Below are positions 1 to 13,636 of a stretch of DNA of 64,000 bases, piece after piece. A model generated the notes under the pieces. It was not told the origin of the DNA, did no database searches, and saw only the letters and a program-made list of their open reading frames with translations. Every line of letters starts with the position of its first letter. Within the stretch, counting starts at the first letter, position 1. Location of the stretch: contig NMRA01000411.1 in NCBI GenBank assembly GCA_002633005.1, positions 291,083 through 355,082 of the forward strand, given 5' to 3'. The position numbers were made by a program, and so were the translations under genes. Source of the DNA: Phoronis australis. Its lineage: Eukaryota > Phoronida > Phoronidae.

Positions 1-110
1 AAACAGGGCTTTACAAGATGCTTACCAATTTATTTACTTATACAGATTTTTACCATCATGTTAAGGATTGGTAAAACTGACATAGTGTTACTAGTAACTC
101 TTAATATCTG

Positions 111-442
111 TTAAAGAGACGTTATTGGTGAGAAAAAGGATTTTCCGAAATCAGCCTCAGCCAGGAATCCAACCTGAAACCCCTGCGGTGGCAGTCTAAT
201 GCTCTACACCATGGAGCTAAATCCCGTTGGCAAAATGGCAGAGTATTTAAGTGTTTGTAACTGATTAAGGACTGACCTTGATTTCAGCATATGTCTGGCA
301 TGCAATGGCGAGAATTGGATATTTGTAATAAAATTACAAAAACACTACAGATTTTGTTGCTTTGCAACTCTGGTCAGAGCTAATAACTTCAGTAAGCCCC
401 AAAATGCATTTTTCGATAGTTAAACTAACAATGTCCCTTTAA
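111..442 (-). mobile_element. TIR element with internal tRNA-like segment, copy 1
   Basis: The ends are TTAAAGAGAC at 111-120 and GTCCCTTTAA at 433-442, an inverted pair. On the minus strand the interior holds a tRNA-like stretch: an A-box-like region at ~219-203 (TAGCTCCATGGTGTAGA) and a B-box at 174-164 (GGTTGGATTCC). The sequence towards the right end (ATTTGTAATAAAATTAC..) recurs in the other two copies. A tRNA-derived SINE joined to piggyBac-like TTAA termini is one reading. Confidence 0.6.
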
Positions 443-981
443 GAGGCTGGGAGACAGATGGCAAAAAGAAGTTTGGTTATTTGCTATTCAAAGTCAAATT
501 TATATTCTGAACATTGATTGGGTAATTAGCTTGACATGTTTTGTCATTGAATTTTAATTTTAATTGCCAGTTCAGGCAGATCATTCATTTGCAAATGATA
601 TTGTTTATGGATGAAAAGATAGCAGACAAAGGTTATTGTTCATATATTATTGGACACGTTTTATTTACATTTCTGAGTGATATTCATTGTTTCCTTCAAA
701 CTCATGAAGATGACTCAAATTTTTAGATGACATTTACAATTCAGCGTCCACAATAAGAAAAATTTTTGCCATTCATACAAACATGCGGTGAATTTTGTAG
801 CTTATCCAGGCAAGCTTCTGTAGACATTCACTACACTAAGTTATGTACTTGGAATGACATCGGGTTATCATGTCATGAAACAGAACTGGGTTAATCACCA
901 GAAGACAGAAAATGAACTGGACAATCTCGGGTCATTTAATTTCTGATTGCTAGGCCAAATTACTTGCAAGCACAACATATA
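443..981. other. non-coding, nothing recognised
   Basis: AT-rich sequence with no domain, splice-supported exon or repeat that I can identify. Confidence 0.6.
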
Positions 982-1679
982 GCGACGATGTGAATAGGAA
1001 GTACGTTGAACATTGCCAAATGTTTTTAAGAACGAGTTTTTTGGCTAAAATGATCACCTGCAAATCACTGAACTGTGTCCAGTAAGTGTTGCCACCTGGT
1101 GCTGAGGACTGGCGCTGCTTGATGGGCTATGTGAGCCCCCAAGTTACGTCATTATTAGTGTAAAGATCACTTATTTGTAGAATTTTTTGTTTTCGCATTC
1201 ACATGTCAATAGATACAACTGCACTTCGTTTAGTGTAGATTATGTCAAAGTATGTCAAAGTACCATTGTCGTTTAGTTCCTGCTTTACTGTGGCATAGTT
1301 AAGAGTTTGCGAATACATCTATAATGTGTCACGGACTCACTAAGTTTGTTTTAGCAATTCAAATTGTATTGGTACTGTATAAAATTTGAGCTTCTATATC
1401 AAAATATTCGTCACACCTTGATTGATATCCACGTTTGTTACCTGTATTCCATAATTCTCATTCTGTCACTCATTACAAATGTGGGTCATTTGTCGTAAAT
1501 ATGGGTCATTTTATTATTGAAGTCTCAAAAGTGATGGTCATAGCATATGGCATAAAGTGAATGTATGGACTGCACTATCATAGTTGAGCGGCGGCAAACT
1601 ACCCAACAATTTTTGAGTGACTGAAATTTTACAGCCTGTGAAAGCCAACTGACCCCTGGTGACAGGTCTACACAGTTGC
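982..1679. repeat. tandem duplication, first copy (698 bp)
   Basis: It matches 1681-2378 at a constant offset of 699 with about eight substitutions and no indels that I can see. No coding exon is recognised in it. The single N at 1680 marks the join. Confidence 0.9.
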
Positions 1680-1680
1680 N
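1680..1680. other. single-N assembly join
   Basis: One undetermined base lies exactly between the two copies of a 698-bp duplication. This pattern is typical of scaffolding two haplotype contigs end to end. Confidence 0.8.
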
Positions 1681-2378
1681 GCGACGATGTGAATAGGAAG
1701 TACGTTGAACATTGCCAAATGTTTTTAAGAACGAGTTTTTTGGCTAAAATGATCACCTGCAAATCACTGAACCGTGTTCAGTAAGTGTCGCCACCTGGTG
1801 CTGAGGACTGGCGCTGCTTGATGGGCTATGTGAGCCCCCAAGTTACGTCATTATTAGTGTAAAGATCACTTATTTGTAGAATTTTTTGTTTTCGCATTCA
1901 CATGTCAAAAGATACAACTGCACTTCGTTTAGTGTAGATTATGTCAAAGTATGTCAAAGTACCATTGTCGTTTAGTTCCTGCTTTACTGTGGCATAGTTA
2001 AGAGTTTGCGAATACATCTATAATGTGTCACGGACTCACTAAGTTCGTTTTAGCAATTCAAATTGTATTGGTACTGTATAAAATTTGAGCTTCTATATCA
2101 AAATATTCGTCACACCTTGATTGATATCCACGTTTGTTACCTGTATTCCATTATTCTCATTCTGTCACTCATAACAAATGTGGGTCATTTGTCGTAAATA
2201 TGGGTCATTTTATTATTGAAGTCTCAAAAGTGATGGTCATAGCATATGGCATAAAGTGAATGTATGGACTGCACTATCATAGTTGAGCGGCGGCAAACTA
2301 CCTAACAATTTTTGAGTGACTGAAATTTTACAGCCTGTGAAAGCCAACTGACCCCTGGTGACAGGTCTACACAGTTGC
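1681..2378. repeat. tandem duplication, second copy (698 bp)
   Basis: Near-identical to 982-1679; see that entry. The sequence diverges into unique DNA after TCTACACAGTTGC. Confidence 0.9.
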
Positions 2379-2738
2379 TGCTATGGAAAACAGAGCCGGA
2401 AGTTCTATTTTCTCATAGTTGTTCATCTCTTAGTTGCAACCATATAAATACAAGTATAGTCTTAATGATAATACATCAAAGTAGAAAATTATAAAGAAAA
2501 ACAATGCTAACGCATGTTTTTATTTCAGCTAGAGCAGTGGCAGTATTGGGAACTTTTCAATTTCAACAGAGGTTAACTAATTAAGTCTCGTTAAAATGCT
2601 GCAGGAGCTTGTCAAAAAAAGTTGATATGAGCAAGATAATAAAGCTGTGAACTTTTCTCGTTTGCAGACAAATCCTCAAAGTTGATTGCATTCTTGTTGC
2701 TGTATGTAATCAGTTTTCAAAAACGCTTTCTTAATTCA

Positions 2739-2969
2739 CGTAGAAAATAAATCTGAAACTAAATAAGGCGATCCAGATCCTCCCAAGGATAGTATTTCAC
2801 GAAATGTAGAATATAAATTGGTAAATAAAACAACAAGAATGGATCAACTGAAATTTGAAATTTTCTGAGGTAATAACTTCCTTTGTCAACAGAAAGAAAG
2901 GAAGTTATTACATCCGAAAATTTCAAATTTCAGTTGATCCATTCTTGTTGTTTTATTTACCAATTTATA
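2739..2969. mobile_element. foldback element copy A with 11-bp target duplication
   Basis: The ~70-bp left part (from TAGAAAATAAATCTGAAACT) is shared with copy B. It is followed by a hairpin with arms of ~76 bp (2809-2884 and 2897-2972) and a ~12-base loop. The flanking direct repeat TTCTTAATTCA lies at 2728-2738 and 2970-2980. There are two mismatches between arms. It encodes nothing. The ends are not a simple terminal inverted repeat, because the left part is outside the hairpin. Confidence 0.75.
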
Positions 2970-2980
2970 TTCTTAATTCA

Positions 2981-5900
2981 AAAATTTCAAAGTGAAGTGA
3001 CCCACCATTGTCATGACCTGCCATTATTAAGTTAGTTGTAGTAATTGGCGAGGAGGATCGTTGTGAATCTCATGACAGCCTCAGTATCATTTGAGCAGTG
3101 TGTATCTCAATGTAAAATAGTTACAGCAGAGTAGTGTCCTTGGTGCTAACATATGTGATTGGGGATGTCTCTGTGGTTTAATGTCAGTTGAAAGAATTTG
3201 GAAACAAAGCTATAGATGATCTTGCAGGTGTGAGGTCGGGCCATATTTGGTTCTAGTCTGCACCTGGAGTATTTTTGCATCTATCCATCTCTACTTAAAA
3301 GCTGATGGAAGGTGACTTTTTAAAAAAGTCGAAAAGCTGTGGTTTTGCTATTGATGTTTGAAGCGGTAACAATACCACAGTCCTCTTTAACTATTCATCT
3401 CTGTAAATTAAACACAGCGAAGAAAAGTAACCATGCTCCGGGCTGTTGTTGTGTAAGTGCTAATTGCTACTTCTAATTAGTACTTCGATGGTGAAACTTC
3501 TTTCATTTCAGATCATTTGCAAGTACATACATTATCTTAAGACGGAGCAAGAGACTACCCTGAAACCATAATTATCGTTACTCTGAGGTGTCTTTCATCT
3601 CTACAGGTACGTACTGTGTATAGTGATTAATTGGGTGTGTACATGTCACACTGATCGATTTACTGAGCGGTATCAAAATACTACTTTGAAAATATTCTGA
3701 TCTGAGTTACTGGGAGACACTGGTGTATATGTGGCAAAGTGTCTTTGAACTGAGTGGTACAAACTGGTCTATGGTCTTATAGCAGTTTTCAAAGTAAGCT
3801 AGACGGACGGACAGAATTCTGTCGAAGTCTGCCAAACTAGGAGGAACTTCTCAGCCAGATTTATTTGGCTATTTAGTCAAACCTTTATTGTAATAAAATG
3901 ACAATTTTGTTGCACTTCAGTAAGAGTTTAATGTGACCGTTTAAGGGCTATTGTTTATTTGCAAGACCAGTTCAAGTATGTGGAGACTAACCTGTTGAGA
4001 TTTTGTCCAGAATTTGCCAGAATTGAAACTTGTTCTTGTTGAAAAGAAGTGGTTATTTAGTTGTGGTTTCGTTTGGTGAAACTTTGTCGAATTTGGAATT
4101 GTCCAGTTTATTTTGGAAACTATTGTACAGCACTGAGAGCTTACATTTGGAGACCTCAAACTTTGTAACCTAGAGTATAACAAACTCCAAGTTGATTTAA
4201 CACACAAAAATACCATCTAGGCGATGTAATTGCTGAAAGCAAAACTGTTTGCTTGCTTGTCTTTTATTAGTTTTGACGGGCATAGAATTGCAAAATCAAA
4301 GGAGCAATGTTTTGGCATTAAGACAGACATCCGTCCATAGTGCGGGTTGTGCTAGGTGTGCCCTTACTGAGCTGTTAATCCTGAATGTGATATGATTTTG
4401 ATAAACATGCCATTGGAATACATTTTTATTGTGGCAAATATTTGTCGAGTGGCACTTGCTTTGACCAAGATTCCGATGGTTGTGGCGAAGGTCACGTGAC
4501 TCCGCTCACCAGCTGCAAGATAGTGTGTAGGTTTTAAGACATGAGGTGCTTACAGGTGAAAGGTCAAACTTCTGACTTCGAATACTAATAAAGTCTGTGC
4601 GACAACGTTTCTGTCTACTTGCGATAACAAAAAGAGAAATATCGTTTGGCGAATTGAGATTCTTGATCAGTAAACTAGTAAGTCACGCACCTATAGTATC
4701 ATGGCAATGGTAGTGCTTATACCGAGTATGACAACGATATTCATAAAACAGTCTCCAGGTAAAGTAATGATACTTAAATTTGTCGTGATTAAGGGTTGGA
4801 CTGACGACATGTTAAGCTAATCAGCATTAGTCATATTTCCATGGAAATAGATAACTCAAATGTTTGCCTTATTTTTTAAGGCCACTGATATGTGTTGGTA
4901 ATCAATTTGAGTGACATAGCAAACTCATTTGTGGTAAACCACATTGCGGTTTGTTAAAATTGGACGTTAACAAGAAACAGGGAGCTGAACATCTTTAAGA
5001 CGGGACTTTGGAGAAATATTTTTTCAAAAATGTGGGTCCAGATTTAAGGTGCAGTTATATTAATAATCTATGTTTGTGAAGTCCTTTCAGGTTTCACCAA
5101 ATAACTGTCAGCTGGCCAGTTTCAACCTACATTGCGCGCCTTTATATAAACTCCGAAATGTAGTGACTGCATGATGTTCCTTTCTCTTATTTTATTGACG
5201 AACGAGCTTAGTTGACGAAGACGAAATATAATTCCTTTCCCTCATCAATATTCTGCCATTTCGACTTCTCTCGCTAAGTTCTTGATTGTTCCATGATTAG
5301 TAGTAGTTTTAAGTGTCTCTGAAATAAGTACACCTAAACATTCTTTGGCTGTGATATACCTATTATTGTTAAAGGACTGGGAACCACACCCTGAGCCAGT
5401 AACCCAACTTCATCCCTGTGTTTATGGCTGTGAACTGGGTAACTTGGGTTTGTTTTGTCTGGCAGAGAGATAGGGCAAGACTTCTTGATTTCCTTACCAC
5501 CATATTGGACTACACAGGAATTGGGGATGTTTTCACTGCACTTTTTATCTTGTTGTCAACTTTTTCTTGAAACCCCATCTTGATAAGTAGGCTCGTTCCA
5601 CCCTCCAGTTAAGTGCAAGGCGAAAATACAATCTAGTTTGCGACTGTATTGACTTCCATATTAGGAAAGTCTTGTGAGTTGGTACGCAGACGGTAAGATT
5701 ATGAATCTGTCGTCGTTATCCAGCAGACATCAACAAGGAGTTAAAATTGTAAGAGAATCGTTGCAACGAGGGGCCAGTCTGTGCTCTTGTTGGGAGGACC
5801 AGTTTTCGTTGTTACATTATTCAGAGTCTTTTGTATGGCCAATCAGGAGTCAGAATAGAGGGACTCATCTTGTCCCTGTTGTGACACTTGTATACTTAAT

Positions 5901-8900
5901 AAGATGACGGTAATTCTCTAGTTTCTTTTTTCTACATTCTGGCAGTTGTTGCTTGTCAATTTAGCATACAAAAAGGGTGTCCATGTCTAATTTAATTTTG
6001 TCTAAATTCTCGATGAAAATTAACGTTGGTAAAACTCAACATCATCGTTTTGTGCCAAACTGCGATTGTATAACGCATGTTGGGTAAAATTTGAGCATTT
6101 TAGCACTGTTGGGTGAAAAATGAAAAATAGTTACTTTGGCTACTGTTTTAGTGCAAAATTGAAGAGGGGTTGTCGTATCGAGGTAACTTACAGGAGACTC
6201 TTGTGAAGAACTTCACCAAAATCTGATATGAATCTACCCTTATTCTAATACTTGTAATTTAATGCAACACTGGAATGGATATGGACACCTGTACCTAGAA
6301 AGAAGTCATGCACACCTATCAATTAACTTATAATTACATACCTGTGTTGAACACCCTTGATATTTTTGGCAAAAGCGTAATCTTCTCTAGATTTCAAATC
6401 AAAATACAAAAAAGAACCTTGAAAAAATAAGATGTGAAACTGGGTTCAATTTTACTATATCGGAAGAGACTTGTAACCCACAATTATGCCGCTCCTTCTG
6501 GATATAGAAAACCTTTAATATCGTCTCTAAGTCTTTCCCCTGGACATCACAAAATGTGCAGCACCGTTCCCACAGAACACTTCAGCCCTATAGCACAAAA
6601 CTCATCCATCCAGGAGATGTGTCTCAAAGGGAAAAGGTCACATTCCAAGGTCGTTGAGTACTGCTCTCAGGCTCTGTGATGGTTAACTGCATCAGTCTCA
6701 GTGGATGCTCTCGGTGACTCGTGATTCATTTGTGCCAGTTTTTTCTTGTTGTCAAACTGTTTTTGTCGTTAGAGGCTGATGTCGTGTCTGCGTTGGCCTT
6801 TTTCATAGCGAGGGATTTTTCGTAATAATGTTTTCAGAGCTGTGATTGTTAGAAGTAAATGATTTAGTTTCAGAGCAGAGTTAAGGTCCGTGCGTGTCAT
6901 GATTTCGAATTTATCTTCTCAATGTAATCCTTGAATTCACATCAAAACTGATGTATCCACTGTTAACAGAATTGTTTTCGTTTAGCTGCTGTCTGTACAG
7001 TGGTGTCATTTTTTTGTGATGTCTGGTGTTATGTTTTCGCCATGTTTAGTCTAGAGCTACTTTGGTTACTGTGTTATATAACATCATTTGGGAATTGATT
7101 TCCCTCTTGTTGGGAATTCTAGGCTGTTTTTTGTCTTCATTGGATTAATTCTGGAAACTACGTGGGCTAGGTATTTTTCTTACAATATAATTGTGAACAT
7201 TATCAAAGTATTTGGTAGAAATATCTTAAAGCACCTTCCTGATTTTCGTTGATTTTGTTTGATGTGGTGTAAACAGGACTAAATAAAATTTAAGGGACAC
7301 TTTACTCATGATTTTATGTCATTCATGTTGGTCATTCGAGTGTTCAGAATGTTATGTTCATCAGACATTTGCCGTGGCTTTGGGCAACCTGTTACCCCTG
7401 ACCATTATTCCACATGGACTCTTCCAGTCTGTGGTTTTGAGATAAGTACCAGCTCATTGTGGGTAATATGTTTGCCTGTTGTGGATTGTCTGTCAAACAA
7501 AAGATAGCTAGTACAAATGTCTGCTACTAGGTGGGGCTACTGTGTGGTGTCTGGCTGGCATGATGTGGTTGCCTTTGAAATCTTGTCAGGTAAACATAAC
7601 TTGCTTAGTTCAAAGATGACCCGTTTTGTATCAAGTGGCCAGTCATATTTGTTCTCTGGTCTACAGCAGCAGTGTTGTTGTGATGCCGATGTCTGAGTAA
7701 TTTCCTGTTGGATGGCCATAATGGCCTGCTTTGGTGTACAGAGATAAAGAAACACTGCACTTATCATGCACAGGCTGATGGGAATAGTCTATATATCTAC
7801 ATCTAGCATTAGAAACTTGTATCAAATTGCTGTGCCGTGACTGCCATAGCTGATCGCATTGTCAAGTCCATCATAAATGATTGCCTCTTTGCTGTCTGTC
7901 TGTCTGTCTGGCTGTTTTGTGATTTAGATGGTCCAGAGCAAGATTTTTTATCAAAGTCTGATCACCCTTTGAGATAGACTTCTCTAACTGGGGTCAGGGG
8001 TCAGTTAGCTCGTCATGCGATGACTATTCATGTCTGACTGGTAATGGCGTCCATCTCCAACAGTGTGATTGAGCTTATTCAAGGACCCTTGAACTACAAT
8101 ATATCACAGACTGTGCAGGACACAGTTTTATGAAGGATATTACGAGTGTGCTCAAACTGCTGGTTGGATTGATTTACTTCTTGGTTAGCTGTCTTCAGAT
8201 CTTAGTGAAGTTTTCAGCCTACTTCATTATGCTCATCTGGGCGGCTTCAGAAGGCGATGGTGACTGAGTGGAGTTATGTCCCCTGTTGAAACCTGACTAT
8301 AAGACATTAGTCCACAGTGGATGTTGTGCATGGTGTGCTAACTCGTGTCTATGTGGCCCACTGCAGGGCATTTTGCTCATATCAAGTGTTCTTTCATCAG
8401 GTAGAGGTCACTAGAAATCGTCGATATGTGATCGATCACCAGTGTATCGTTAAAGTCGCCGATTGTGCGTTCTGTTTGCTAGTGTCAGACAAAAAGGTAC
8501 GTTGAGTATTTCTTGTTTTGTCTAGACAGTGATTTTGTGAGTGTTATACATTTCAGAGCCAATCCTGAGAGGTTTTCCCTGATAATGTGAATCAGTTTAT
8601 TGAACACTTTGGAGATCCAGAATTCAGGTTTGTGTTTATTCGGCAGCTGGATACTGGTTCGAGTTATTCTAATGTGTCATGTATAAATTTCTCCATTGTA
8701 GTGTGATATTGAAATGCGCTTGGTTCTTAGCTGGTTGTCGTGTTAGCAAATGTTCTACCTTGTCTGCCAGCCAGGCTATGATATGTCTATAGCTTGCTCC
8801 TCAGAATAGCATGGGTTGTGAAGCTATTTGTCTTCTTCTGCGGTGCGTCACGTCACATTCAATCTGTTGATTTAAACTCTGAACCATGCACTGAACCCCT

Positions 8901-9767
8901 GCTGACTGAAACAACTGGTGAGACTACACTTATGGGTAGACGTGACACGAAAATGTTGCAAAGTTATTTATCGGCAATAGTGACGTGACGCTTTATCCTG
9001 CAAACTTCGTGTTAACATGTGATAATTCGATATCTTAGCCGGTTGACATTTTATAAAAAACCCACCTGTCTGAGGTTTTAGCGATGACTCATGTTATCCG
9101 GCGTGCCCCATGTAATATTTCCTTTGTGTAGCAATGTTATTTTCCTTTTTTTTTTGCTTTTGAATTCTTCAAAATGTCCCAGATGTGCTAGCAAACCTTA
9201 CCTTCTAGAACGTTCTTATTAAGCATTAAAAGAGAATGTTTTTTTTTTTCAAATGGACAGTAACAAGCTAGTGGAGATCATTTAGTACATTCCTTTGATA
9301 TAATTATCTATCGTTAATAATTTTTTGTAATGCCTGCTTAAGAATATGATCAGGGTACAATACGGACGTGTTCTTTAGCAAATATTTCCTATGCAAAAGT
9401 TTGAACTGGATCTGATATCAGAAACTTCAGTAATTCGAGGCTATCTGAAATATTTTACATTGTCATGTAGACACATCCTAAAGTAGCCATTCCAGAGCCA
9501 AACCAAGCAAAATCTACAAACTAGATAGGACAACTATCTTAGTTTATGCCATTACCTTATCATTTTTTGCCATGCCATTTAAGTATGTGCGCATGCGTGT
9601 CAGCTATGTCTGGGGCCGATCCTGAGCTGTTATGTCGTGTTTTTTATAAAAATGTCTGGTTTGTACAACGCCCTTAGTTAAATTGCAACGAGCCATGCTT
9701 AACTTGCTGTAGATAGGCAACCAACCAAATTTGAAGTAGGACGGCGTTGGAATACTTTTATGGGGGT
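2981..9767. other. non-coding, nothing recognised
   Basis: Only short random open frames. A donor-ended frame at 8317-8496 (ending AAG|GTACGTT) resembles nothing known. Probably intergenic, or a long intron of an unseen gene. Confidence 0.55.
7893..7910. repeat. short TGTC microsatellite
   Basis: Four and a half TGTC units. Confidence 0.8.
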
Positions 9768-9809
9768 NNNNNNNNNNNNNNNNNNNNNNNNNNNNNNNNN
9801 NNNNNNNNN
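9768..9809. other. assembly gap (42 N)
   Basis: A run of N flanked by TGGGGGT and GGTGGGGCGG, both G-rich, which may explain why the sequence was lost. Confidence 0.98.
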
Positions 9810-12800
9810 GGTGGGGCGGTGCTGTAAGATTTCAGACACTATTTTCACCAGTTCAGAACCCTGAAAGAGTTAAGAACGTTTTGTAAATTACAGCCTTGCA
9901 TGCACGTATGTTTAAATTCAAAAATTATTTATTGAAAATATCATGTAATTCTGGCAATTTTTAAGTTAATTCAAAGAACATCATCAGTTTGAAAATGTCA
10001 CTGAGATTTGTATGCATTCACAATCCTTTTATGGTATTATAACAGAGCAGGGAGATGGGCGTCCTTTAAGGTTTTGTGTCACCTTAACGACAAGCCTGCT
10101 TATAGTAAAATCTCGCCAATTTATGAAGCAATATGGACGAGTAACGGATAAAAATGCTATCACGGTTTTCTAAATAATAGTGTTGTGTTTTTTCCTTAAC
10201 ATCATGAAAGTTCTATAGCTCTTCATGCAAAAACGAAACGTTTTTAAAACAATTGCTAACAAGGTTTTGGAGAACAGTCAGAAAGTTTCACATGAATCTG
10301 AACAAGTATCTCTGTGATATGGTGTTCTAAAGTTAGCCAGATATGGACATTAATGGTAGGGTACTACATGGCCATAGTCTGTAATGATAAAACATGTTTT
10401 AGTGAATTGAGACATTATGTAGGTCAAGAATGTTTAGATTGAGATTGGTCTGTAATGGTTTTTGCCTTCATGAGTTCTTGATTTTTTCTTGTATCGAATT
10501 ACTTCGTCTTCTAGACACAAGTAATTTATATAGCTTCCCAATCCATCTTGTTAGTTATCGGTATTCAGTGGTAATATTTTATTCGAGTACGTTTTCCTGG
10601 CAATGTTTGTCTTAATTGTGATATTTTATAGTCACCAGACATGCTCTTGGAACTCTTTCATTTTCACAAGAATGAGCATCAGTAACGTCTTATCTGAGGG
10701 TACTCTCATTCCGCACTCGCGATGACTTTGTTAAATGTACAAAAAGACATGTTGAGGGCCATTTTTGTCCAAGTAGCATTACACCAGAGTCCAGTTTTCA
10801 ACAGAAATCCTACACGCGTAGCCTGTCTGTAAATAACTATTAAATGACACGCAGGAGTTACCCTCTCGGAACACCTCTTTGCCTAAATTTTGCAAGTCAA
10901 AAACGTTACCTGAGGTGATTGCCATGGCAAAATGAACCAAAATGTAGAAGTGGATGCTAACGAACTTAAAAAAATCGGCCGATGAAAGAAGTTACCAGTA
11001 TATGCAGAAAGTTAAAGGTGTCCCACATTATTCTTTTCCCCATGCCATTTTAGTAAGAGTACCTGTGCCAAAAAGTTTATGTCCTGATTTTAGAAGGGAC
11101 ATCAAAAGTAAAGGAATTAAATTAAGTTGTTTTCGACACACCTTTTAACATAATACTTGAACGGGCCATTTGGAAATGAGGATAGTCGTTGAGGGTGTCA
11201 ACAACGGAGACATTTTTTGGAAGTGACCTTCTTTAGTTACAAATTTCTTTAACTTGTGATTTCAAATTGCTGTGGCAAATCCATGAATAGAACAGAACAT
11301 GACTATTTTGTAATCCATGTATTCTTCTAAACATCTGTGACGATCAAACCTTCCAAATTTCTTTGAAAACCGTTACTCGACAAAACATCAAGCAAAGCCT
11401 CGTACGTGTGGTAACACTGGTTTCTGATTGCAAAAGCCCTGCCGTATTGTCAATTTCCATGAAAAGCTATATGGTTGAAGACACAATGGGGCAGTTGAGG
11501 GGAATTGTATTTTGACTAATTTTAGGAACAGAAATAACTTAAGAATGTGTTTTGTTCTCCAGTTGGCACATTGTGTCTGCAGACAGCTGTCATCAAACTA
11601 CATTTGATGAATTTCTTATGATCTGCGTCAATATAGTGATCTAAAAATAGAAAATGATAAGTTAGCAATTATTTTTCTCCCAAATTGATTATGTTTTAAC
11701 ACAGGTCACATTGTGCTGTTGAAAATTATGCTGGTGAAGACCCTGATGATAGGAATAGATAATTCTATCTGAAGCGGTGTGTCTCCACGACAAACTGGGT
11801 GAATTAAGCCAATAACACGGGCATAGGAAAATTAGTTAACTATTCAAAGTTGACATTTAAAAACGATCAATTATTAATATTTTGTGATTATTTACGGGAA
11901 AATTAGTCCGCGATGCAAAATGGCCATAAGTGACCAATCATTGTTTTTGTATTTTAATTAATTTGTGGAACAATTAGTCCTCTAAGTGATATGGTCATCC
12001 AACAAAAATGATCAATCATTAACATTAAATCATAATTTATTGTGATCATAACCGTGTTAGACCTGGGCCATATTAGCTGATTGGTGGTGATATTCTGTCG
12101 TGGGTTAATTTAGCAGAGGACACCAATTCCCTCATTATGCATACATAGTCGTCAATCTCCTGTGTACGGTGTGGTGGGTGTGATGCAGTGCGCCGACTCG
12201 AGGCATCACAATTATGGACAAAGAAGAGGACAATGACCTGACAATCAATATTCGTGACTTGTCTGTTACGTAAAATTTGACATTTTCTTATTACAAAACA
12301 CTGCTCTTGTTTTGTTAGCTATTGCAAATTGCAATCTTGATGGTCAAGATGTCTTGCTTAAAGAGTAATGTTTCCCTCAACGCTGTCAAGGTAGAATGTT
12401 TTAATTAGGGGCATAGGTAGATAATTGGGACTTTTTCGTAGAGATTTTAATCATTGTAGTGACTGGTGGTGGCAACTTCAATGATCAACAACTAGGGAGG
12501 AGATTGAAACTTATTGTTGCCGGTCATGGTTGCTTTTAATTAGAGCATCTGCTTAGTAGTATTATGTAATTTTTACTTAGATTTCTCAGTGTTGGTGGCA
12601 ATTTGGTCATCAAAAAATTTTATTTTCTTACCGAGACCCACCGCAAACGGTAGAAACAACATGGCTGCCAAATTCACAAAAATAGTTTCCTGCTACTTAA
12701 ACACACACAGCTCACTCTGTTAGCCCACTCGAAACACAACTAACTGAGTGTTAAACATCATGCTGGACCAAGAAAATGCAGTATAACACTTTTCCTGACT

Positions 12801-13500
12801 AAAAACATGGTGGGCTGACCATCCTTGATGACTTACAACCATGGAATCTGTTCACATGGGTATGGGTTTGTGAGATGGTGAACGGCATTTTTGAGCGTAT
12901 AAAACATGTCTTGTGAGTTCAGAGTTGTGTTTGGCCGTCGTTGAGCTGTGTTTTGAGCTAATGAACGTGACCCATGAGTTGTGTTTTCAAGTGAGGAACC
13001 GTGCTCCTGAGTGCGACATTCGTGTGATGTTCCCGCTCATTTAGGGTTTCGACTAATAACCCTGAAGGAGATATTTTAAAAGGAGATCGGAATGAATGTG
13101 TTTCATGTACTTGTCTGTGTGTGCATTTGTTCGTATTGGATACTAGGTATGGAACATGAATATTCATGAGATGTCGATGTAAGTAAAAATTGCATTTCAG
13201 GAAATTCAATGACGCAGTCAAAGATGTTTCGTAAGCCTCGCGTCGTGCATTTACATAACAACTATATATCAAAAGACACCATTTGCAACTCAGTGCTTCG
13301 ATTGTGAAATTATTTTCGCTGTGAAACCCAAAGCGCTTTTTTGAAAGCTTGTTGATTTCCTTGTGTACCATAATTGCTGTGCTGAAGTCAAAAGTAGATG
13401 GCTGGCAGAACTTGATCTATGCACATTTTATTGAAATGGATAAAAAATGAGAACATTGAGACGTCTGCTTCTTAAGGCTATTGATTGCTGAGCTTAGATT
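9810..13500. other. non-coding, nothing recognised
   Basis: AT-rich, no supported exon. The longest frame (12958-13371, minus) is not recognisable. Confidence 0.55.
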
Positions 13501-13522
13501 AGTCTGACATGTCTGCGTGCAC

Positions 13523-13557
13523 AGCCAATCACGTTTAGCCTACTTTCGGCCAATCAT
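13523..13557 (+). promoter_or_regulatory. paired CCAAT boxes
   Basis: AGCCAATCAC at 13523 and GGCCAATCAT at 13548 lie 25 bases apart, on the same strand, 40-75 bases before an ATG with a donor-ended short exon. Two close CCAAT boxes are a typical NF-Y promoter arrangement. Confidence 0.35.
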
Positions 13558-13595
13558 CACAGTCCATGTGAGTCTGAGCAGGCCTGTCTCGCAAC

Positions 13596-13636
13596 ATGGC
13601 TGCACAGGGAAGTGGTGGTTCACATGTCTCGCTCAG
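13596..13636 (+). CDS. possible first coding exon of an unidentified gene
   Basis: The ATG is in good context (GCAACATGG) and opens MAAQGSGGSHVSL, ending in phase 2 at CTCAG|GTAAGG, a strong donor. CCAAT boxes precede it. This is the typical look of a short 5' exon of a conserved intracellular protein, but I do not recognise the protein. A phase-compatible acceptor occurs at 21187. If the gene runs right it must end before, or overlap, TMEM145 on the other strand. Confidence 0.3.

Noticed and set aside
12958-13371. 137-codon minus-strand open frame
   Set aside because: No family resemblance, no upstream promoter-like features or splice pattern; its composition looks random.
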